Below are positions 41,593 to 55,090 of a stretch of 64,000 nucleotides of DNA, in pieces. Position 1 is the first letter of the stretch, and each line of letters starts with the position of its first letter. The stretch is from Patagioenas fasciata. Its lineage: Eukaryota > Chordata > Aves > Columbiformes > Columbidae. The notes beneath the pieces are model-generated. The model was not told the origin of the DNA. It saw nothing but the letters and a program-made list of their open reading frames with translations, and searched no databases. The stretch covers positions 122,358,001-122,422,000 of the forward strand of contig NC_092520.1 in NCBI RefSeq assembly GCF_037038585.1, read 5' to 3'. The position numbers and the translations under genes were made by a program.

Positions 41593-44500
41593 TCTCAACC
41601 TGGCCCTGCAGAGAGCAGAGCTTGGAGAATGCCACTAGTGCAAACAAAAATGTGAAAGCAGACAGCTGATGTCCCTGCTGAGGGGGTGGGACAAGTCACT
41701 GCCAGGCAAAGTATCTCTAAAGCATACCTCTGTTTTGAAGACAAAGCCTTGAGTAATAATGGATTGGGCTGTGGCACAGCCTTGTGTCTCTTTCCTTGAA
41801 AACATTTGCTAAAAATCTAATTAGCATGTATTACAATGTTGTTGTTATTAATGATTCTACCTTTCCTGAAGTAAAATATTTCTGATTAATGGGAGTTGTT
41901 TTTGTTTTACACTGTTTCACCTGAGGCATAACAATTGCTATATCTCTGGAAAGCCCATAAATGATGGAGGCACAGCAATGTGAGTTCTGTTGAAAGATTT
42001 AAGCCTAACATTCTAAGACATAGTTGTCTTGGCAGCAAACAAGGATTTAAGTACCTTTGAGACATTTGCCTTTAATTGTGGAGGAGTGGCATGACCAGCT
42101 GCAAAAAAAGTTTAACCTTCCAAAATGTTTGTCTTACTCATTAGCAACTTGTTAGGTACTGATGACAAAGAGGAGGGTTGGAGAGGTGTCTGTAGCATGG
42201 CTGCCTTGGATAGGGGACAAGCAGAGCCATGTGTGTTCAGCTGAGCTTGGCCTCAGAAGGTCTATGTGGCCTCTAAAGAGTTTAATATTTATTTTTTTTT
42301 TAAATGTCTGTAGTGTGGTAGCAAAATGTTACAGGTAGCAGCTGTCTGTACCCTATCTGAGAGGGGGGAAAAAGTTCAAGGGTAGTCAACAGCCTGATGA
42401 AGCTGGGGAGCAGCTGTGGGATGTTGAGGGCTGGGATGAAGGCTGATCATGTTCCTTTATAGGGTGCAATGATCAGAGTCATGTTGTTGCCTCATCTTTG
42501 TCTTTGGCATGCGGGAGTTTGAAGCATCTGGTGCTGATGTCCCAGAAGCAGCACTGTAACTATAAACAGAGTGCATGGGGAGCAGGGGGCAGGTATTTTG
42601 GTTTCAGCCTGACCAGCTCAAGAGCTATATTCTATTTTCCTGTACCACTAAAGCTCCTGTGATAAAACATATATATGTGGATTGTTTTGTTTGCTTATTT
42701 ATTTGGGTTGTTTGTTTGTTTGTTTGTTTTTTATTCAATTTTCCTGTTTACTTTTTAGATTATGAAAACATTGAGTGGCCCTCTACATTTTTTGGAAAGC
42801 CATGATAGAAATTAACCTGGATAAATTCTTCATGACTGTGCTGCTTCTCTAATTATGAATGCTTCAAACTTCGTTAGAAGGCTGTGCTAGACTTTCCAAG
42901 CACTGTTATGCAGCCATGGCTGATGCTTTCTCCCCAGGAGCTGCATCTCCCACCAGTCACTACCAGCATGGTGGCAGCTTGATGAGCTCTGCTGAGGCTG
43001 GCCACTTTCAATCACCAGCTAGAGACAACGAGCGCTCAGTGGGCTGTCCTTGCCCCTTCTGCCTCCTCCTATTCCCCAGCCAGGAATCCTAATTTACTCA
43101 GCTGTCTTTAAGCACAGATCTGATTCAGTATTGTATTTGTCATCCCCAACTTTCTTTATTCAAGTAGAATGGCTGAAAAGTAGCAAATGCAACACTGCAC
43201 CTGGTGGGGTCCAGCACTGCAGAAATTATTTTCTGAAGGCTGGAGTTGGGCTTTCCTTTTGTATAGATTAAATAAACTCTTTACAGAGGGAACTGTGCAT
43301 TTCCTTGTCAATCACTGCCTTCTGCCAAGTGCTCAGCTTTCATTCCAGATCTTTTCACCTTCAGCCCTGTCTTAAATTTATGCTGTATAAATTGAGATGC
43401 TGTAATTGGAGTTCTCCAAGTCTACACAGCCTTGTCTTAAAGTACCCCATGTGTCTTACCCAGGCTTCAATTAATCCTCTGACAGACTACAGACAGCCTG
43501 CTTGTTTGTTTATTAGGCAGCTTCTTATCTCTGATGTAGTTTTAAGAAACTCAGTCATTTCAGTTGCACAGCTCCAGTAATTAGGCTTCCTGTTTTTCTG
43601 GTGTAGCCGGTGCTACTTTAGCCTATATAGAGAGAGCAGAAGAAAGAGGTGTAAGAAAGGATTGCCACTTGTAGCAGTGAACAGTATAAGGTAAGAACCT
43701 TGGTAATACATGTCAGATGTTGAATCCTGTAAAGCTGGAGTGTTGAGCAGACCAAAAATGTGCTGAAGTAGTGCCAGAGACCAAAAAGATGAGTAAGATA
43801 AGATAGATCACCTTTTCACAAAAACTGCTTATTGCCTTTTTCCATTGTCAACCTGTACCAACTACATATTCACTAGGAAGATTAGCTTGACTTGGGGTTG
43901 CGGTTATACATCAGAATCTTCATCAAATGGCAACATGCTCCTAACAGGCTGTTAAAGTACAAACATTCTGATTCTTCACCTGCAATAATACCTGAAGTTA
44001 GAAAGAAGATTGAGGATCTATAAATGCTATTTACCCCTGAAGAACTGAGCCTGACTTGAATGCATTTGAAGGCGTTGCAAATTATAAATGTTTTAATAAT
44101 GTATTCCCACTGGTTAGCACACATACCAGCAACAAATACTTATCCAGATGGATGAACACAAGAATGAGTTTCAGATTTAAGCTGTCACCGCTCCTAGCCA
44201 GTCACATATTTCACGGGTGGGTCTGGCTGACGTGCCATCTTCCTTGCTGAGAGCATCGGGGTGTCTCCAGCTGCTTGCCAGACCCTCCCTCTCTTCACTG
44301 GGTTGCTCCCCCTCACTCTTCAGGCTCTGCCAAGTACATCGGCTGCCGGAGCTGGTACATCTGCTAGCCTTTCACAGGGGAACAATTTGGGGCTCTTTTT
44401 TCTGGAGATCAGCGATTGCTGCCAGAATCCTGTATGATGTGATGCACTACAGGAGTCTGACAAAAGGTTAAATCAGACACTTGCCTGGCACCATTTTAAT

Positions 44501-47500
44501 TACTCACTAGGACAGTGCAGGGTACTGCCTGACAGTGCTGCTGCTCATTTAGCTGCCTTTAAATGTTGTTCAGGCTGTTGTTCAGGAGTTTTAATAAATT
44601 ATTGCAGAGCAAGGAGCATGGATATAGTGCTGTGTCATAGAACAGGATGTTTTTAAACTAATTCCAGTCTTTCTGGGTCACAGTTCAGCTTCTTTCCTTT
44701 GAACTCCTGTAGGGGAATTCAATCAGCCCTTAGTGTTAAGGGTTGGGTTTTTCTTCCCCTTTGGCAGAGCTTCGAATACCTTCATTTTTCAAATAGAGAG
44801 GCTGATCCCCTAACTCAGAAGAGGAAGCTGCCTCACAGACATGAAATGGATCAGCAGGGGAAACTGGCCTTTATTTGCAGGGTCTGAGATCCAAAAAGCA
44901 TGATTTGCATACTTACCTTCCGTCCTCTTGACAAGTAACTGGTTTCTGCAGCGAGATGAACTCTAGCTGCTATCATTTTAAGGCCAAATCCTGAAGAAGT
45001 CTGGAAGAAGGCAGACAAAGTTCAGTTGTTAAAAATGCAGTGAGATACTATGAAAGGGCTTTCTGAGGATGCTGATCGCATTGACAGCAAAACTGCATCA
45101 GGGCTAAGTTGTCAGAACAATTTTGGCACAAGGTTTTGGTGCCTGTAGGGACTGTGGGTGCCTGTTGATCTTTCTCTCTTGATAGCTGCATGAGACTTTT
45201 TTTGTGAAAGGCAACACTAGAGATGCCCTGCCCAGCCTTTTCCCCACTCCAAATTGAGAGTGCTAGCCTTGGCGTGCAATCTAGTAGCTTTAACAAAATA
45301 AGCCAACACCAGCTGCATAAATCAGAGCCCTCTCCATTACTGATGGGTCTATAAAATATGTCAGGAAGGACTGGCAGGGCATGTGGTCTCAAAGCCCTGA
45401 AAAACGAGGGGGCTGGGAAGAGTCCCAGCACTGCGGGCCAAAGGGGGTGACTGTGTGCACATGGCAGAAGGACCCACGGCATCAGCAGCTTGTCCTCCAT
45501 GCCCCAGCAGTTAGGGCAGCAGCCCTGCTTCTTAGCCTTTCTTGGGGTTTACTGCTTTGCACATGAAATTAATAAGATTTGTCATAAAAAATATGCACAT
45601 TGACCATCTGTGTTAATAATTGACTTAACAAGGATCTAACTGCCTCTAGCCCATCTCAGAGAAGTTAATTGAGGGGATTGTATTTATAATCTGCCTTGAG
45701 GTTCCTAATCTTCTGTCTGATGCTGCCAAGCCACAGATTGATAGATTGATTTTTTTACTTTTTTGGGGTCTCTTGGAGCAAAATAACAGCCTTCTGAGGC
45801 AGACTTTGGCAGTTTCCCAAAGAAAAAGTACACAGCATGGGGAACTAGGAAAAAAAAAAAATAGGCTCCCTTGTGGTGCTTGAATGCAGGCAGCAAAATC
45901 CAGCTTCCTAGAAAACGCGAGTTATTAAATGTTTACCTCTTAGGTATGCTTCAGATCCTATGAAAAAGCTGGTTTTGTTAGCAGGGAACTTGTGTCTTTT
46001 TGTAGAGACGATGGATGGCAAAGCTTTTTTCTGAGAATTGGTGTGAGGGGTTTAAATAACAACACAGGAGGTCATCCCTGCCTTTTGAGGGGTGGCAGGA
46101 GAGGTAACTCTCTTCTAGGTCTGAGGACCTCCTTGCCGGAGGAACTGCCCACCTACGCAAGTTGCTGGGTGAGGAGCAGAACAGGGAGTGGCAAAACACA
46201 ATTCTGATGAGACAAGGAAAAGTCACCCATAGAGAAATACTATTGGAAACTGCAACTGAAAAACAAAAAATCGCAGGAAAACATGCTGGAGAGCCTGTCA
46301 GGAGATTGAATTCTGCATTTTGTATCAAAGCAAGATTAACTGTACCTAAGCTATTTTTTTGTTATTTTTATATACAATAATTCTAAGCATAAGATGGCTA
46401 ATATACTTGCTCTGTTCAATATTTTGTCCATTTAAAAAAATCAGATTACTTCCCTGAAAAAATCCTAGTTATTTCCTGTGAGCAACTAGTATATTATGTA
46501 GATAGCAACCACATAAAGCTGTGTGTGAAGCTTTTCTGTTTGGGAAAAGTGGCTAATCTTCCCTAGGATTCAAAGAAATACATTTATTGCACCCAGTATT
46601 TTCAGACATGAGCATCATCCCTATTGGTATAATAAAACATTTCTTCTGGGTGAATGGACCACATCCGTAGACCGCTTCTTTCCCTTTTTGTTTCCTATAT
46701 GGGTTATTAAGTGTTTGTACTGTGCAAACCACTGAACTGCATGTGAATTTTCTTTGAACTTACGCTTCTTTCATTATCCACCTTGCCCTCTTCAGCTTCC
46801 TGGGAAGCAGAGCCAGTGCAAAGCAGGAAGCTTGCCAGAGAAGTCCAATATCTGAGGGTGATATGAGATTACATCCCAAATCTAATAAGGATAGATTAGT
46901 TTTATTTCCCTTTTAGCCGTGGGCATTGCTAGTAGAACAAGATATTAAATCATACTTCTAAAATTGTACCTGTGCTCAGAGCAGCTGGTCAGCCGTACCG
47001 ATCCCCAACCCAAATACTTTTTCTTGCATCCTGCAAGACCACGGCCAAGACTTTCCAGAGGCACTGCAAGCCAAATGTGTCTCTGGAGTATTCAGGTAAA
47101 TCACTGAAATGAGCTTGAAATTATTTTGATCTAGCCTCCTGTAAACAGATCTATGGAGCTTCTAAACTTGCTTTTTCGTGCAACTCTGCAGTGGGCTTTT
47201 TTTCCTTCCTGACAAGCTCTCTGCTTTACAGTAGCATCTGCTAGAGAATTATTAATACACCATATGAGTCAGTGTAATTTTGAAGGGGGAAAGGATGACT
47301 GGTGAGGGCTGTGGCTGCCTTAGTTTGCATGATGTTTGCTGCTTCGGCTGCTGTGCAGCTGAGCAGGGGGTAGGGAAGGGAAGTGTCCTCTGGAGAGCCT
47401 GATTCACAACAAGACAACTTGGTTCAGTTCTGTAATGAGAGATTTTTTCCTCATTTGCAATTAAAATGTCAAATAATGTTAGAAGTATTTGATTTGTGCT

Positions 47501-50500
47501 CAGTCACAGTGCAATTCTCCAGCTTACTGGCTTTAAGGAAAGTCTTGCAAGATGCTTCTTTTTTTTAATCCAATTACAGTAACAGACTGAAATTAATTTA
47601 CTGAATCATTGATTTTTCCGAAGGGCAGAAGGTGGATTCAGCCTTTTGGGAAACAAGACCTGGGGAGCACAAGTGACATCCCTTGTCTACACAATGGTGT
47701 TCTTTTTTGGACACGCAGTCCGGAAGTGCCCATATGCCACCCATCAACTTGGGCAGTGCTCTGGTAAGGCCCTTAAACCAAATAAGTCACTGCACGTTCA
47801 TTTTGAAACTGAAGGCAATCATGCAAAATAGAAGTTAAATGCTCTGGTAGACGTCTCAAATGATTTCATTGCCATTAGCAGCATTGCTAAGCTTAATCAG
47901 CTGTGGAGAAGTTAAAGCATAAGCTCATTTCAGGCAGGAGGGAGAGCGGTGTTCAGTGGAGCAGTGCCAGTGGGTTGGTAGATCAGGAACAGGCTCCTCG
48001 GAGTGGGTGAGTCGCACATCCATGACTGGGATGGAAATACTGTCCGGGACAAGGGATCAAACTGGGAGGAGAGGACTGCCAGCCTATTCTTTGTTCTCAA
48101 CCAAAACTCTAGATCAGGTGACACCTGAGAATAATTTTCATTACATGATCATCCCTCTCTATACTTTGGGCAAGAGATGTGTGATCAGTGACTCTCTTAA
48201 ATCCCAATTAGTTGGGATATAGTGTTTCACTGAAACAAAGAGAAGCAATGCAGGCTCCTCCTAGCACTGTTTCAGGAGGTGAAAGACTCAACTAGCAACT
48301 GAACATCGGGGGGTTTTTGTTGTTGTTTGCTCTTTTTTTTCCCTCCATGGGAACTGACCCTTACAAACCGACCAAATTATAGAAATCTTCCTTAATTTTA
48401 GTGGTTGTTGAAACTTCGGGAATTCATACTGAATGCTGAGAGAAGTGTTTTCCGCTGAAAACTATCTTAATTCCCTATCCTATTCTTTAGTTACTTGGCC
48501 AAGATTTCCCTGGAAGGAGCTGGGTCTGCAGCGCACATTGCTGCGCTATCAAGTCCTCACCAGCTCCTTGGGGCAGGTTCACATTATGCCTTCGAGCACA
48601 GAGCGAACCAAAAGGATTCACATGTGAAATAGCTAAATGTTACTTTGCTTGTGATCTGCAAAATATAATTATGCAGAAATATCCAAGAAGTTTCATGTTA
48701 TCCATTTTTACCTTCTAGCTACTTTACTTCTGTGCTGTATTCATCCCATCTAACTGCAGGCTGTTAACTCTATTGAGACACGCAGATTTCAGAATGCACT
48801 TGTCCTACGCTGCCCTCATATAAGGTGCACTCAGTACTGTGTTGCCTTCTAGAAGTGACCCCCTCTCTCTCATTCCAGGACCTGGGTGAGATGTCCTGCT
48901 CTGCAAGGCTCCAAACATGGGCTTCACTGAGGTACAGTATCTTCTCTGCAGGGTCAGGCTCAACATGAAAAACAACCTCTGCTTTGCTTTTCTTATTTGT
49001 ACTTCACCACCTTTTCTAAAGTGATATGGAATTAGGGTGTATTGGACAATTTAATAGATTATGGATGTGATGGGAGAGATATCTTGCTTTCCCGTGCTTG
49101 CTTCTGACATGCTGATAGCTTGAAAGGTATTTATAGGGGCACAAAGATACTGTCTGCAAACAAACTCATTAATGTCTGGTGGTTTCAAAGCTTTCTGTCA
49201 AAAAAAAAAATCGAAGTTATGGTTCTCACTGTCACCATAACTTGGCCTTTTATTGCTGAAAATTATTTGATTTTTCTTTTATAACGAAAAGGCAGCTGCT
49301 GCCCTCAAATTGACACTGCTACTGTATCTGAAGTTAACTTTCACACCTTTAATCTTTTCTATTTGATGCGTTTCTTCAGTGGTGAATTCTAACCAGTCTG
49401 CTGTGCTGAGCTCTGGCCAGGTGTCTGTGTGTGTGTGAGAAGGTTTTTGCATACACTAGTATGGAGGAATTTAAATTAATCGAGGAACAAAATCCATTAG
49501 AGATAGTCTGCACAGTAAAATGAGCTTACAGCCCATCTAGATTTACAGCACTTTGGATGTGAACCTAAGCTTTTTACTTCTGATCGAGTGGTCTGTTTCT
49601 TGCCTTGATAACTCCCTCTTTCAGGCAGACCTCAAGATAAAGCCCCACAAGCTGTGTTTGTGAAAATCCCTTTCTCAAGAAGCATTCTGTTTGCTCTTGC
49701 TGACGTGATTCATGGAAGCTGCTCCAAGCACTGTCTCTGAAACTCCTGCCAAAGTGACCAGGGGATGACATGGCCCTTCTGGAAGGCTTCAGTGGAAACC
49801 TCGACCTTGTAGTCTAACGTGAGCAGATGTTTCCCAAACACTGGCAGTGGGTTACCCTTTCCTAGCAATTGCCTTTTTTAAAGCTATGTGTGCCATTATA
49901 TTTTGTTACACAGTTATTAACCTACTTGGAAACACTTTCATACAAAATGTGGAACATGAGATGTACAAGTGAAAAGCCTTTAGCTGATGCTGTGGAAAAT
50001 GGGCGGAAAGCACAATTTGTGCTATATTTGGAAAACAGGAAATAACCAGAGAAAGCAGAGCTGGTCTCACATGTGCCTTCTATTTCATTTTTAAAATAAT
50101 TACTCCAGAGAGTCTTTAATTTTTTTGGAAATGTCTGGCTGGTTTTCACACAGTAGTTTTTCCTTGGTGTGTAGTTATTGGGTCAATGTGCTTTATTTTT
50201 GTTTTGTTTATTGGTTGCAATTTTTATGTTCTGCTTTTTCAGTAACTTGCACTTTACACAATGCGATGTTGAACAGCATACCCTGATGGACCATCATTGA
50301 TCAGAAATGGCATTAAATGGGAGCAGAGGACCACAGAGACCTGTGGCTAGAATGGCAGCGAAGCTGAGGGAGCCAATTCTCTTCCATTTATCCCCAAATT
50401 TCTCTGAAATATGAACTGTAAGTTAGGTCTTCTAAGTAGAAAAACTACCACCAGCTTTTGCAGTCCATTTGTTACATCAAATAAATGGGGAGTCAGAGAT

Positions 50501-53500
50501 GTGCACACAGAGGAACCCAGCACTAGATCACTCTCTGTGATCCTCTTGCTTTCCCAAAGGGCACCCTATTGCCTTATCTGAAAGGCTTTGTAAACAGAGT
50601 GGTCTCTGAGAGATTTTTCCCACAGACAGCAAGAAGGGAGGATTTAAGGGCTGTAGCCCTTGCCTATCCATTTATTTTGATTGTAGTCTCAGGTGAGGCC
50701 ACTCAAAAGCAAGCATGCTGTTTACAAAGTGAAGAAAGCTATATTTACTAGTGGGATGAGCAAAAGGCATAATTAAAGAGCTACTGTCCAGTTGGATTCA
50801 GCCTCAAATTATATGTAGGGTGTAATGGCAAATGAAATGTTTGTAGAAACAGCCATCCTGAATTCTGCTGGCATCAGCACTGGGAGCAGTGGGGAAGCTG
50901 GGGAAGGCGATGGAGCAGCCCTGGTGTCAGGGTGGGCTGGACTGGAGCCAGGAGGTGGCTGGGGCTGAGCATACTCTGAGCTGTTAGTGAGGGAGAAGGG
51001 ATGAAAAGTCTGCTCAGATCTTTAAACATCTTTCAGCTGGAAAAATTGTTGTTGAGAGGGAAGCATGTAGTCCTTGCCATGCTGCTTAGACACCCCAGCT
51101 GAAACCAGGACTGTGTTATGTCAAACACAGCCTACAGACACGAGCCTGTAGCTGTGGGAGAGGAGGAGGAAGCAGAGTAAGAAACCCCCTTCCCCTCTCT
51201 TCTCCACACAGAAGAGACAGTGCTGCAAGCAGGTGAGAGGCACAAGAGCTAAGGATGGGGAGATGGAGGAAGCAGGAGGTCACTGGAAAAAAAAATGGTG
51301 GGAATCCCATCGTCACCTCAGTGCCCTGTCCCCTGCTACACTGTCCCCTTAGCCTCTGCCATCCATTTGTCCCCTGCTCCACTAGGTGCTGTGGCCAAAG
51401 CTGCCTGCCAGCTACAGAGTCACTGGTACAGTTTTCAAAGAAGTTCAAAACTGAAACACAATGACAAAGTGGCAGTTTCTATGCCAAGCGCCAAACAAAC
51501 CTGAAAGGTTAGTTTACTGTTTAATGAAATTCTTGCTTCAAAGTCTCCATCTCTTTTTCACTGGGGAGCAGCATTTTCTTTAAGCAATGTTTAGAGGACA
51601 CCAGTCTGCAAGGGTAATCATCCTTGCCTCTGGCAGAGAGAGCTTGTGCACTAGCATTTCTGAAAAGGCTCTCTTTGTTAGTAGTTGAATTTGTCTCTGA
51701 AGATCAAGATTTGTTTTTCTGTGGGTCTGACTGCAGCTCCGCTTCTTCAGGTGCAGCTTACTGTAACTGAGGTAGAAGAATGGTATTGCAGTTGAGGGTT
51801 TTGTGAGCATGACACATAATAGGGATGATTGCCATGGAAAGGGCCATTTGTAGTGCTCGAAGTGCCTCCTTCAGTGGTGAAAATAAAATAATTAGAGGAT
51901 CCCCACCTGGCAGAGCCCCAGGCACTGCCGGGGGGGCCCCCTCCCAGAGGATGCTCAAACCCCATCACTTCCCACCAGTAATTCCACCACCTGGGACACA
52001 GGAACCCATGAGTAGCGGTCAGGCCAACTGCTTGTCCAGCTCAAAAGACAAGGCTGAGGCTCACATATCCCCAGGGATGTCTTTTGCGTGGGCAGAGCTT
52101 CTTTTCCTTTAAAATCTCCCAGCCATGCGACCGTTTCTGTGCTTCTCCAGAAAGGTGTGTGTAGTGTGATGGAAAAACCTGTGTATCCCAAGTCTGAGAA
52201 AAACATCCCTGCAGCTGCCCCACCAAAGAAAAGTCCATTATAAGTATGTCTTCCCTTCAGCTACAAATGAGGTCCGCTGCCCCTGGACCTGTGTCAGTAC
52301 CTCCTCCCATCCCCACCATCCATAACCTGGTGTGTGACATCCCACTGTGGCACCTACCAAGCTGCCTGTAAGTAGCAATTCAGGAAAGGAGTGGTGGGGG
52401 AGGAACCTCTCATAATAATTTGCTTTGTTATTAACAGAACCTTGTGGCCTGCTCCAGGGAAGAGACAGTAGGCTGAGGTAAGTAGCATGTCTCAAAAGTA
52501 ATTTTGATGTTTAAAGCATAGGCAGACCTTAGTTGTTCACACACATCAATGTCAGCAGCAGTGTAAGTGACTATTTTAGACTTTGGGCTTAAGAATTGGG
52601 GCAGAACACAGTCCTGAAGTGAACAAAAATCCATCAAACTGGGAGGTTTGTTTCTTCTCTGTCTTTCACCATTAAGCTTGGCAAAAATGCTGGGTGGCTG
52701 CATTCAGCCAACAGAATGCAACATGGCAGCCATATATTTTTAGGATGTTATTTTAGAGGGGGAAACAAAGTCTAAGGGCAAGACATAGAGATCTAGTAAC
52801 TCAAACTAGCTATTTGGGGATTTCTGTGGCTGTTGAATACACCACATAGCACTTGGGCTGTCTTGTTGAATTGTGATATATGCTTCAGAGCAACAAAAAG
52901 ACTCATTTGAGATTTTTTTATTTTTTCCCCATGTTACACAAAATAGCCTCTCATGGTACAAAGCTTGCATGAACTGATCAGCAGGAGAAGCTAAGGTAAG
53001 GGCACTCCTGAATGAAAGCCCAAGTTCTAGACTGAACTCAGATTTTCTTGAACTATAATCTCTGTACATAAGCTCCAGTTCTTTATGGTCTCTGCTCTGA
53101 ACTGGAAACCAGAATATTTATCTTTTGAATTTTATTTTTACTCACTTCCATGGCTGTCAATTACAATGGCTTGAATATTCTATTCTTTCTCAACTTCAGG
53201 AGTTTTTGATCCTCCCAGAGAGATATTTCTCTGTCAGGCTTCTGAATTACAAGAAGACATTTAATACCCAGAGAGTATTCCCTTAGCAGTAACCTGAGCA
53301 TCCAGTGCATTCACCACAACTGCTTTTAGTGTGTTTCCTCAGGCAGGGGAGAAATGTAAACAAAAAGGGAACTGTGCAACAGCACCTATCCTCTAAGATG
53401 TATTTGGAGGCCTGACCACAACCTGGCCAGCAGTACCAGCTGTCCCAGTTGGAGACCTTAGCCTCTTGAAATGTGCTACCAAAGGCTTGCAAGTGCACAA

Positions 53501-53990
53501 ATTAGGGAAGTGGTATAGTTGTTCTTTGCGTTTGGTAGTGCACAAAACAGGGAAATGACCAGTGAGTGCTGTGCCTTGCACACTATGGGGAGCTCCATGG
53601 TTAGCAAAAGCCAACAGTCAGGAAGAAAATGGAAAACAGTTGGGAAGAAAATTGTAGTTGATGCCTGGCAGTTCCCATAGACCTTACCTGAGCAGCAGAT
53701 AGTGGTGCCATAAGAGAAAGAGGCTGAGAGAAGCACCCAGATCCACTAGAAATACTTTGGGATTGAAATGTCAGGACCTGGATCACCCAAGGTTGGACCA
53801 GCCACCCAAGGGAAGGCACTGCTGGTGGAGAAAGGTGCTTGTTTAAGGGATTGTGTCATCCAGGTCACTCATTTTCTTTGCCTAGCTGGATTTGATCTCC
53901 CTGAAGCCAAAGGATGAGTTGTCCTCAGGCCCCAAGGGAAGGAGCTACTGGGGCAACCAGACTCCTGCCCAGCTGGGCTTCCAAACACCC
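41593..53990. other. Intergenic DNA, no gene recognised
   Basis: It contains a (TTTG)n tract at 42707-42731, an A run at 45850-45861, and GC-richer patches (44200-44350, 45380-45520, 50880-50960, 51120-51420, 51900-52100). The open frames (longest 45048-45500, minus, 150 codons) show no domain. A weakly CR1-like stretch near 47990-48045 was not strong enough to call. Confidence 0.5.
42707..42731. repeat. (TTTG)n tract
   Basis: Consecutive GTTT units on the plus strand, ending in a T run. Confidence 0.85.
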
Positions 53991-54075
53991 ATCCCACCCC
54001 ATCCCACCCCATCCCATCCCACCCCATCCCATCCCATCCCATCCCATCCCATCCTATCCCATCCCACCCCATCCC
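53991..54075. repeat. (ATCCC)n pentanucleotide minisatellite
   Basis: About 17 units of ATCCC/ACCCC with a few variants (ACCCC, ATCCT). The minus strand is a run of GGGAT and GGGGT units, so it has closely spaced G triplets. The minus-strand open frame 53869-54240 gains its length from the repeat (Gly-Met-Gly-Trp-Asp periodicity) and is not a gene. Confidence 0.97.
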
Positions 54076-55032
54076 AGGAAGAGCCAATAGATTGCATACA
54101 TCCATGTTGCATACATGAGGTGTCCTGCCCTGCTCTCTTAGTTTTGGGGAAAGAAGTGTGGTAAGTAAGAACTCAAATCTGTTTCTTTGGGAAAAGCTGC
54201 CAGCAGCAGGTCCAATTTGCATAAGACCTGTCTGCAACAAGATGCTTTGCTGACAGGCATATGCTCAGTTTATGGAAATGCAGTATGTTTGAAGAACAAT
54301 TCAGAAGGATTTACAGGTGACCTGCAATGACAGGTCATGGGATTGGCAGGAGCCATTCTTCAACACCAAACCTACCAGCTGAACACAGCGAGGTGTGGGG
54401 GTTAACCACATCAAGTGATGTTCTCATGTGTGATGCTGTGATTCTTCATCTCGCAGAAAATAATTAATGGTCTCTTTTTCTCTTCTCAGGAACAAAAGAG
54501 GTGAATCTGGAAAATTCTCAAGTCACTCTGTTTTAACTTAGGGAGATTGGTTTTGTTATTTTGCTCTTTTCTTAAAAGACAGCGAGTATAGGGACTCTGG
54601 AAAACAGTATATTTGAGCAATTTTGGAATAACATGTGAAGGAGATGAAGCAGGGGAGGGGGGAGAAGTCGGGCTTTTTGTAGGCTTTGTACCAGATATTC
54701 AGCTTCAGATACCTGAGAAGTTTTCAAGACAGTTTAACCCAGTAAACTGCTTACTATGGGTTTATCTGAAAAGACAAAGTAAAAAAAAAAGAGTACAGGT
54801 AATGTTTTCCATGTAAAGTGTTCACAAGATGTACTAATTTTATCGCTCTGGCAGGAAACTGAGGCTTTCACATTTAACGAAGCATTTCTTTTGAAGTCAC
54901 GCTGAAGCGATGAGCATGACTGTGTCGCACATCTGCCTGTCTGCACGGGTGCAGAGCATTTTTACTTTTCTGAGACACTGTCGGGAGCAGGCCAAGAGAC
55001 CTACGTATTTACCAAAACTTCATCAATTGAAG
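54076..55032 (+). promoter_or_regulatory. Region just upstream of CD96 (promoter/5'UTR expected here)
   Basis: The CD96 coding start is at 55033, so the 5' untranslated region and promoter should lie here or further upstream. I see no CpG-rich island and no clear TATA box at a fixed spacing. A frame in phase with the CD96 ATG is open from a stop at 54892 and contains upstream ATGs at 54910 and 54916. The regulatory role is inferred from position only. Confidence 0.4.
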
Positions 55033-55090
55033 ATGGAAAAAAGGTGGCTCTTCTCCCTCTTTTGTCTGTTCTCAGTGCCCAGCATTGCAG
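55033..55090 (+). CDS. CD96: CD96 coding exon 1: signal peptide
   Basis: Encodes 19 residues plus the first base of a Gly codon. The N-terminus is MEKR, then a hydrophobic core ([11 protein letters not shown]), then Pro-Ser-Ile-Ala. Ser17-Ile18-Ala19 fits the small-x-small signal peptidase rule, so cleavage after Ala19 is likely. The start was chosen because the ATG has A at -3 and G at +4, the charged-then-hydrophobic layout is correct for secretion, and human CD96 also starts MEKKW. Two in-frame ATGs exist upstream (54910 and 54916), but using them would bury the hydrophobic core about 45 residues in. The donor is CAG|GTAAGC at 55091. The transcription start and 5' untranslated extent are not determinable by eye. 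Confidence 0.9.

Noticed and set aside
45048-45500. 150-codon minus-strand open frame with several Cys near the end
   Set aside because: Cys spacing (CQNC, CCQC) hints at zinc binding but fits no known finger pattern; chance in a GC-richer patch.
47990-48045. Stretch resembling a CR1 segment (GGAACAGGCTCCTCGGAGTG)
   Set aside because: Similarity is short and no 3' tail follows; too weak to call by eye.
53991-54075. Regular repeat considered as a CRISPR-like array
   Set aside because: A contiguous 5-base tandem without spacers in a vertebrate genome.
53869-54240. Open frame with periodic Gly-Met-Gly-Trp-Asp
   Set aside because: Translation of the pentanucleotide repeat; flanks show no protein features.
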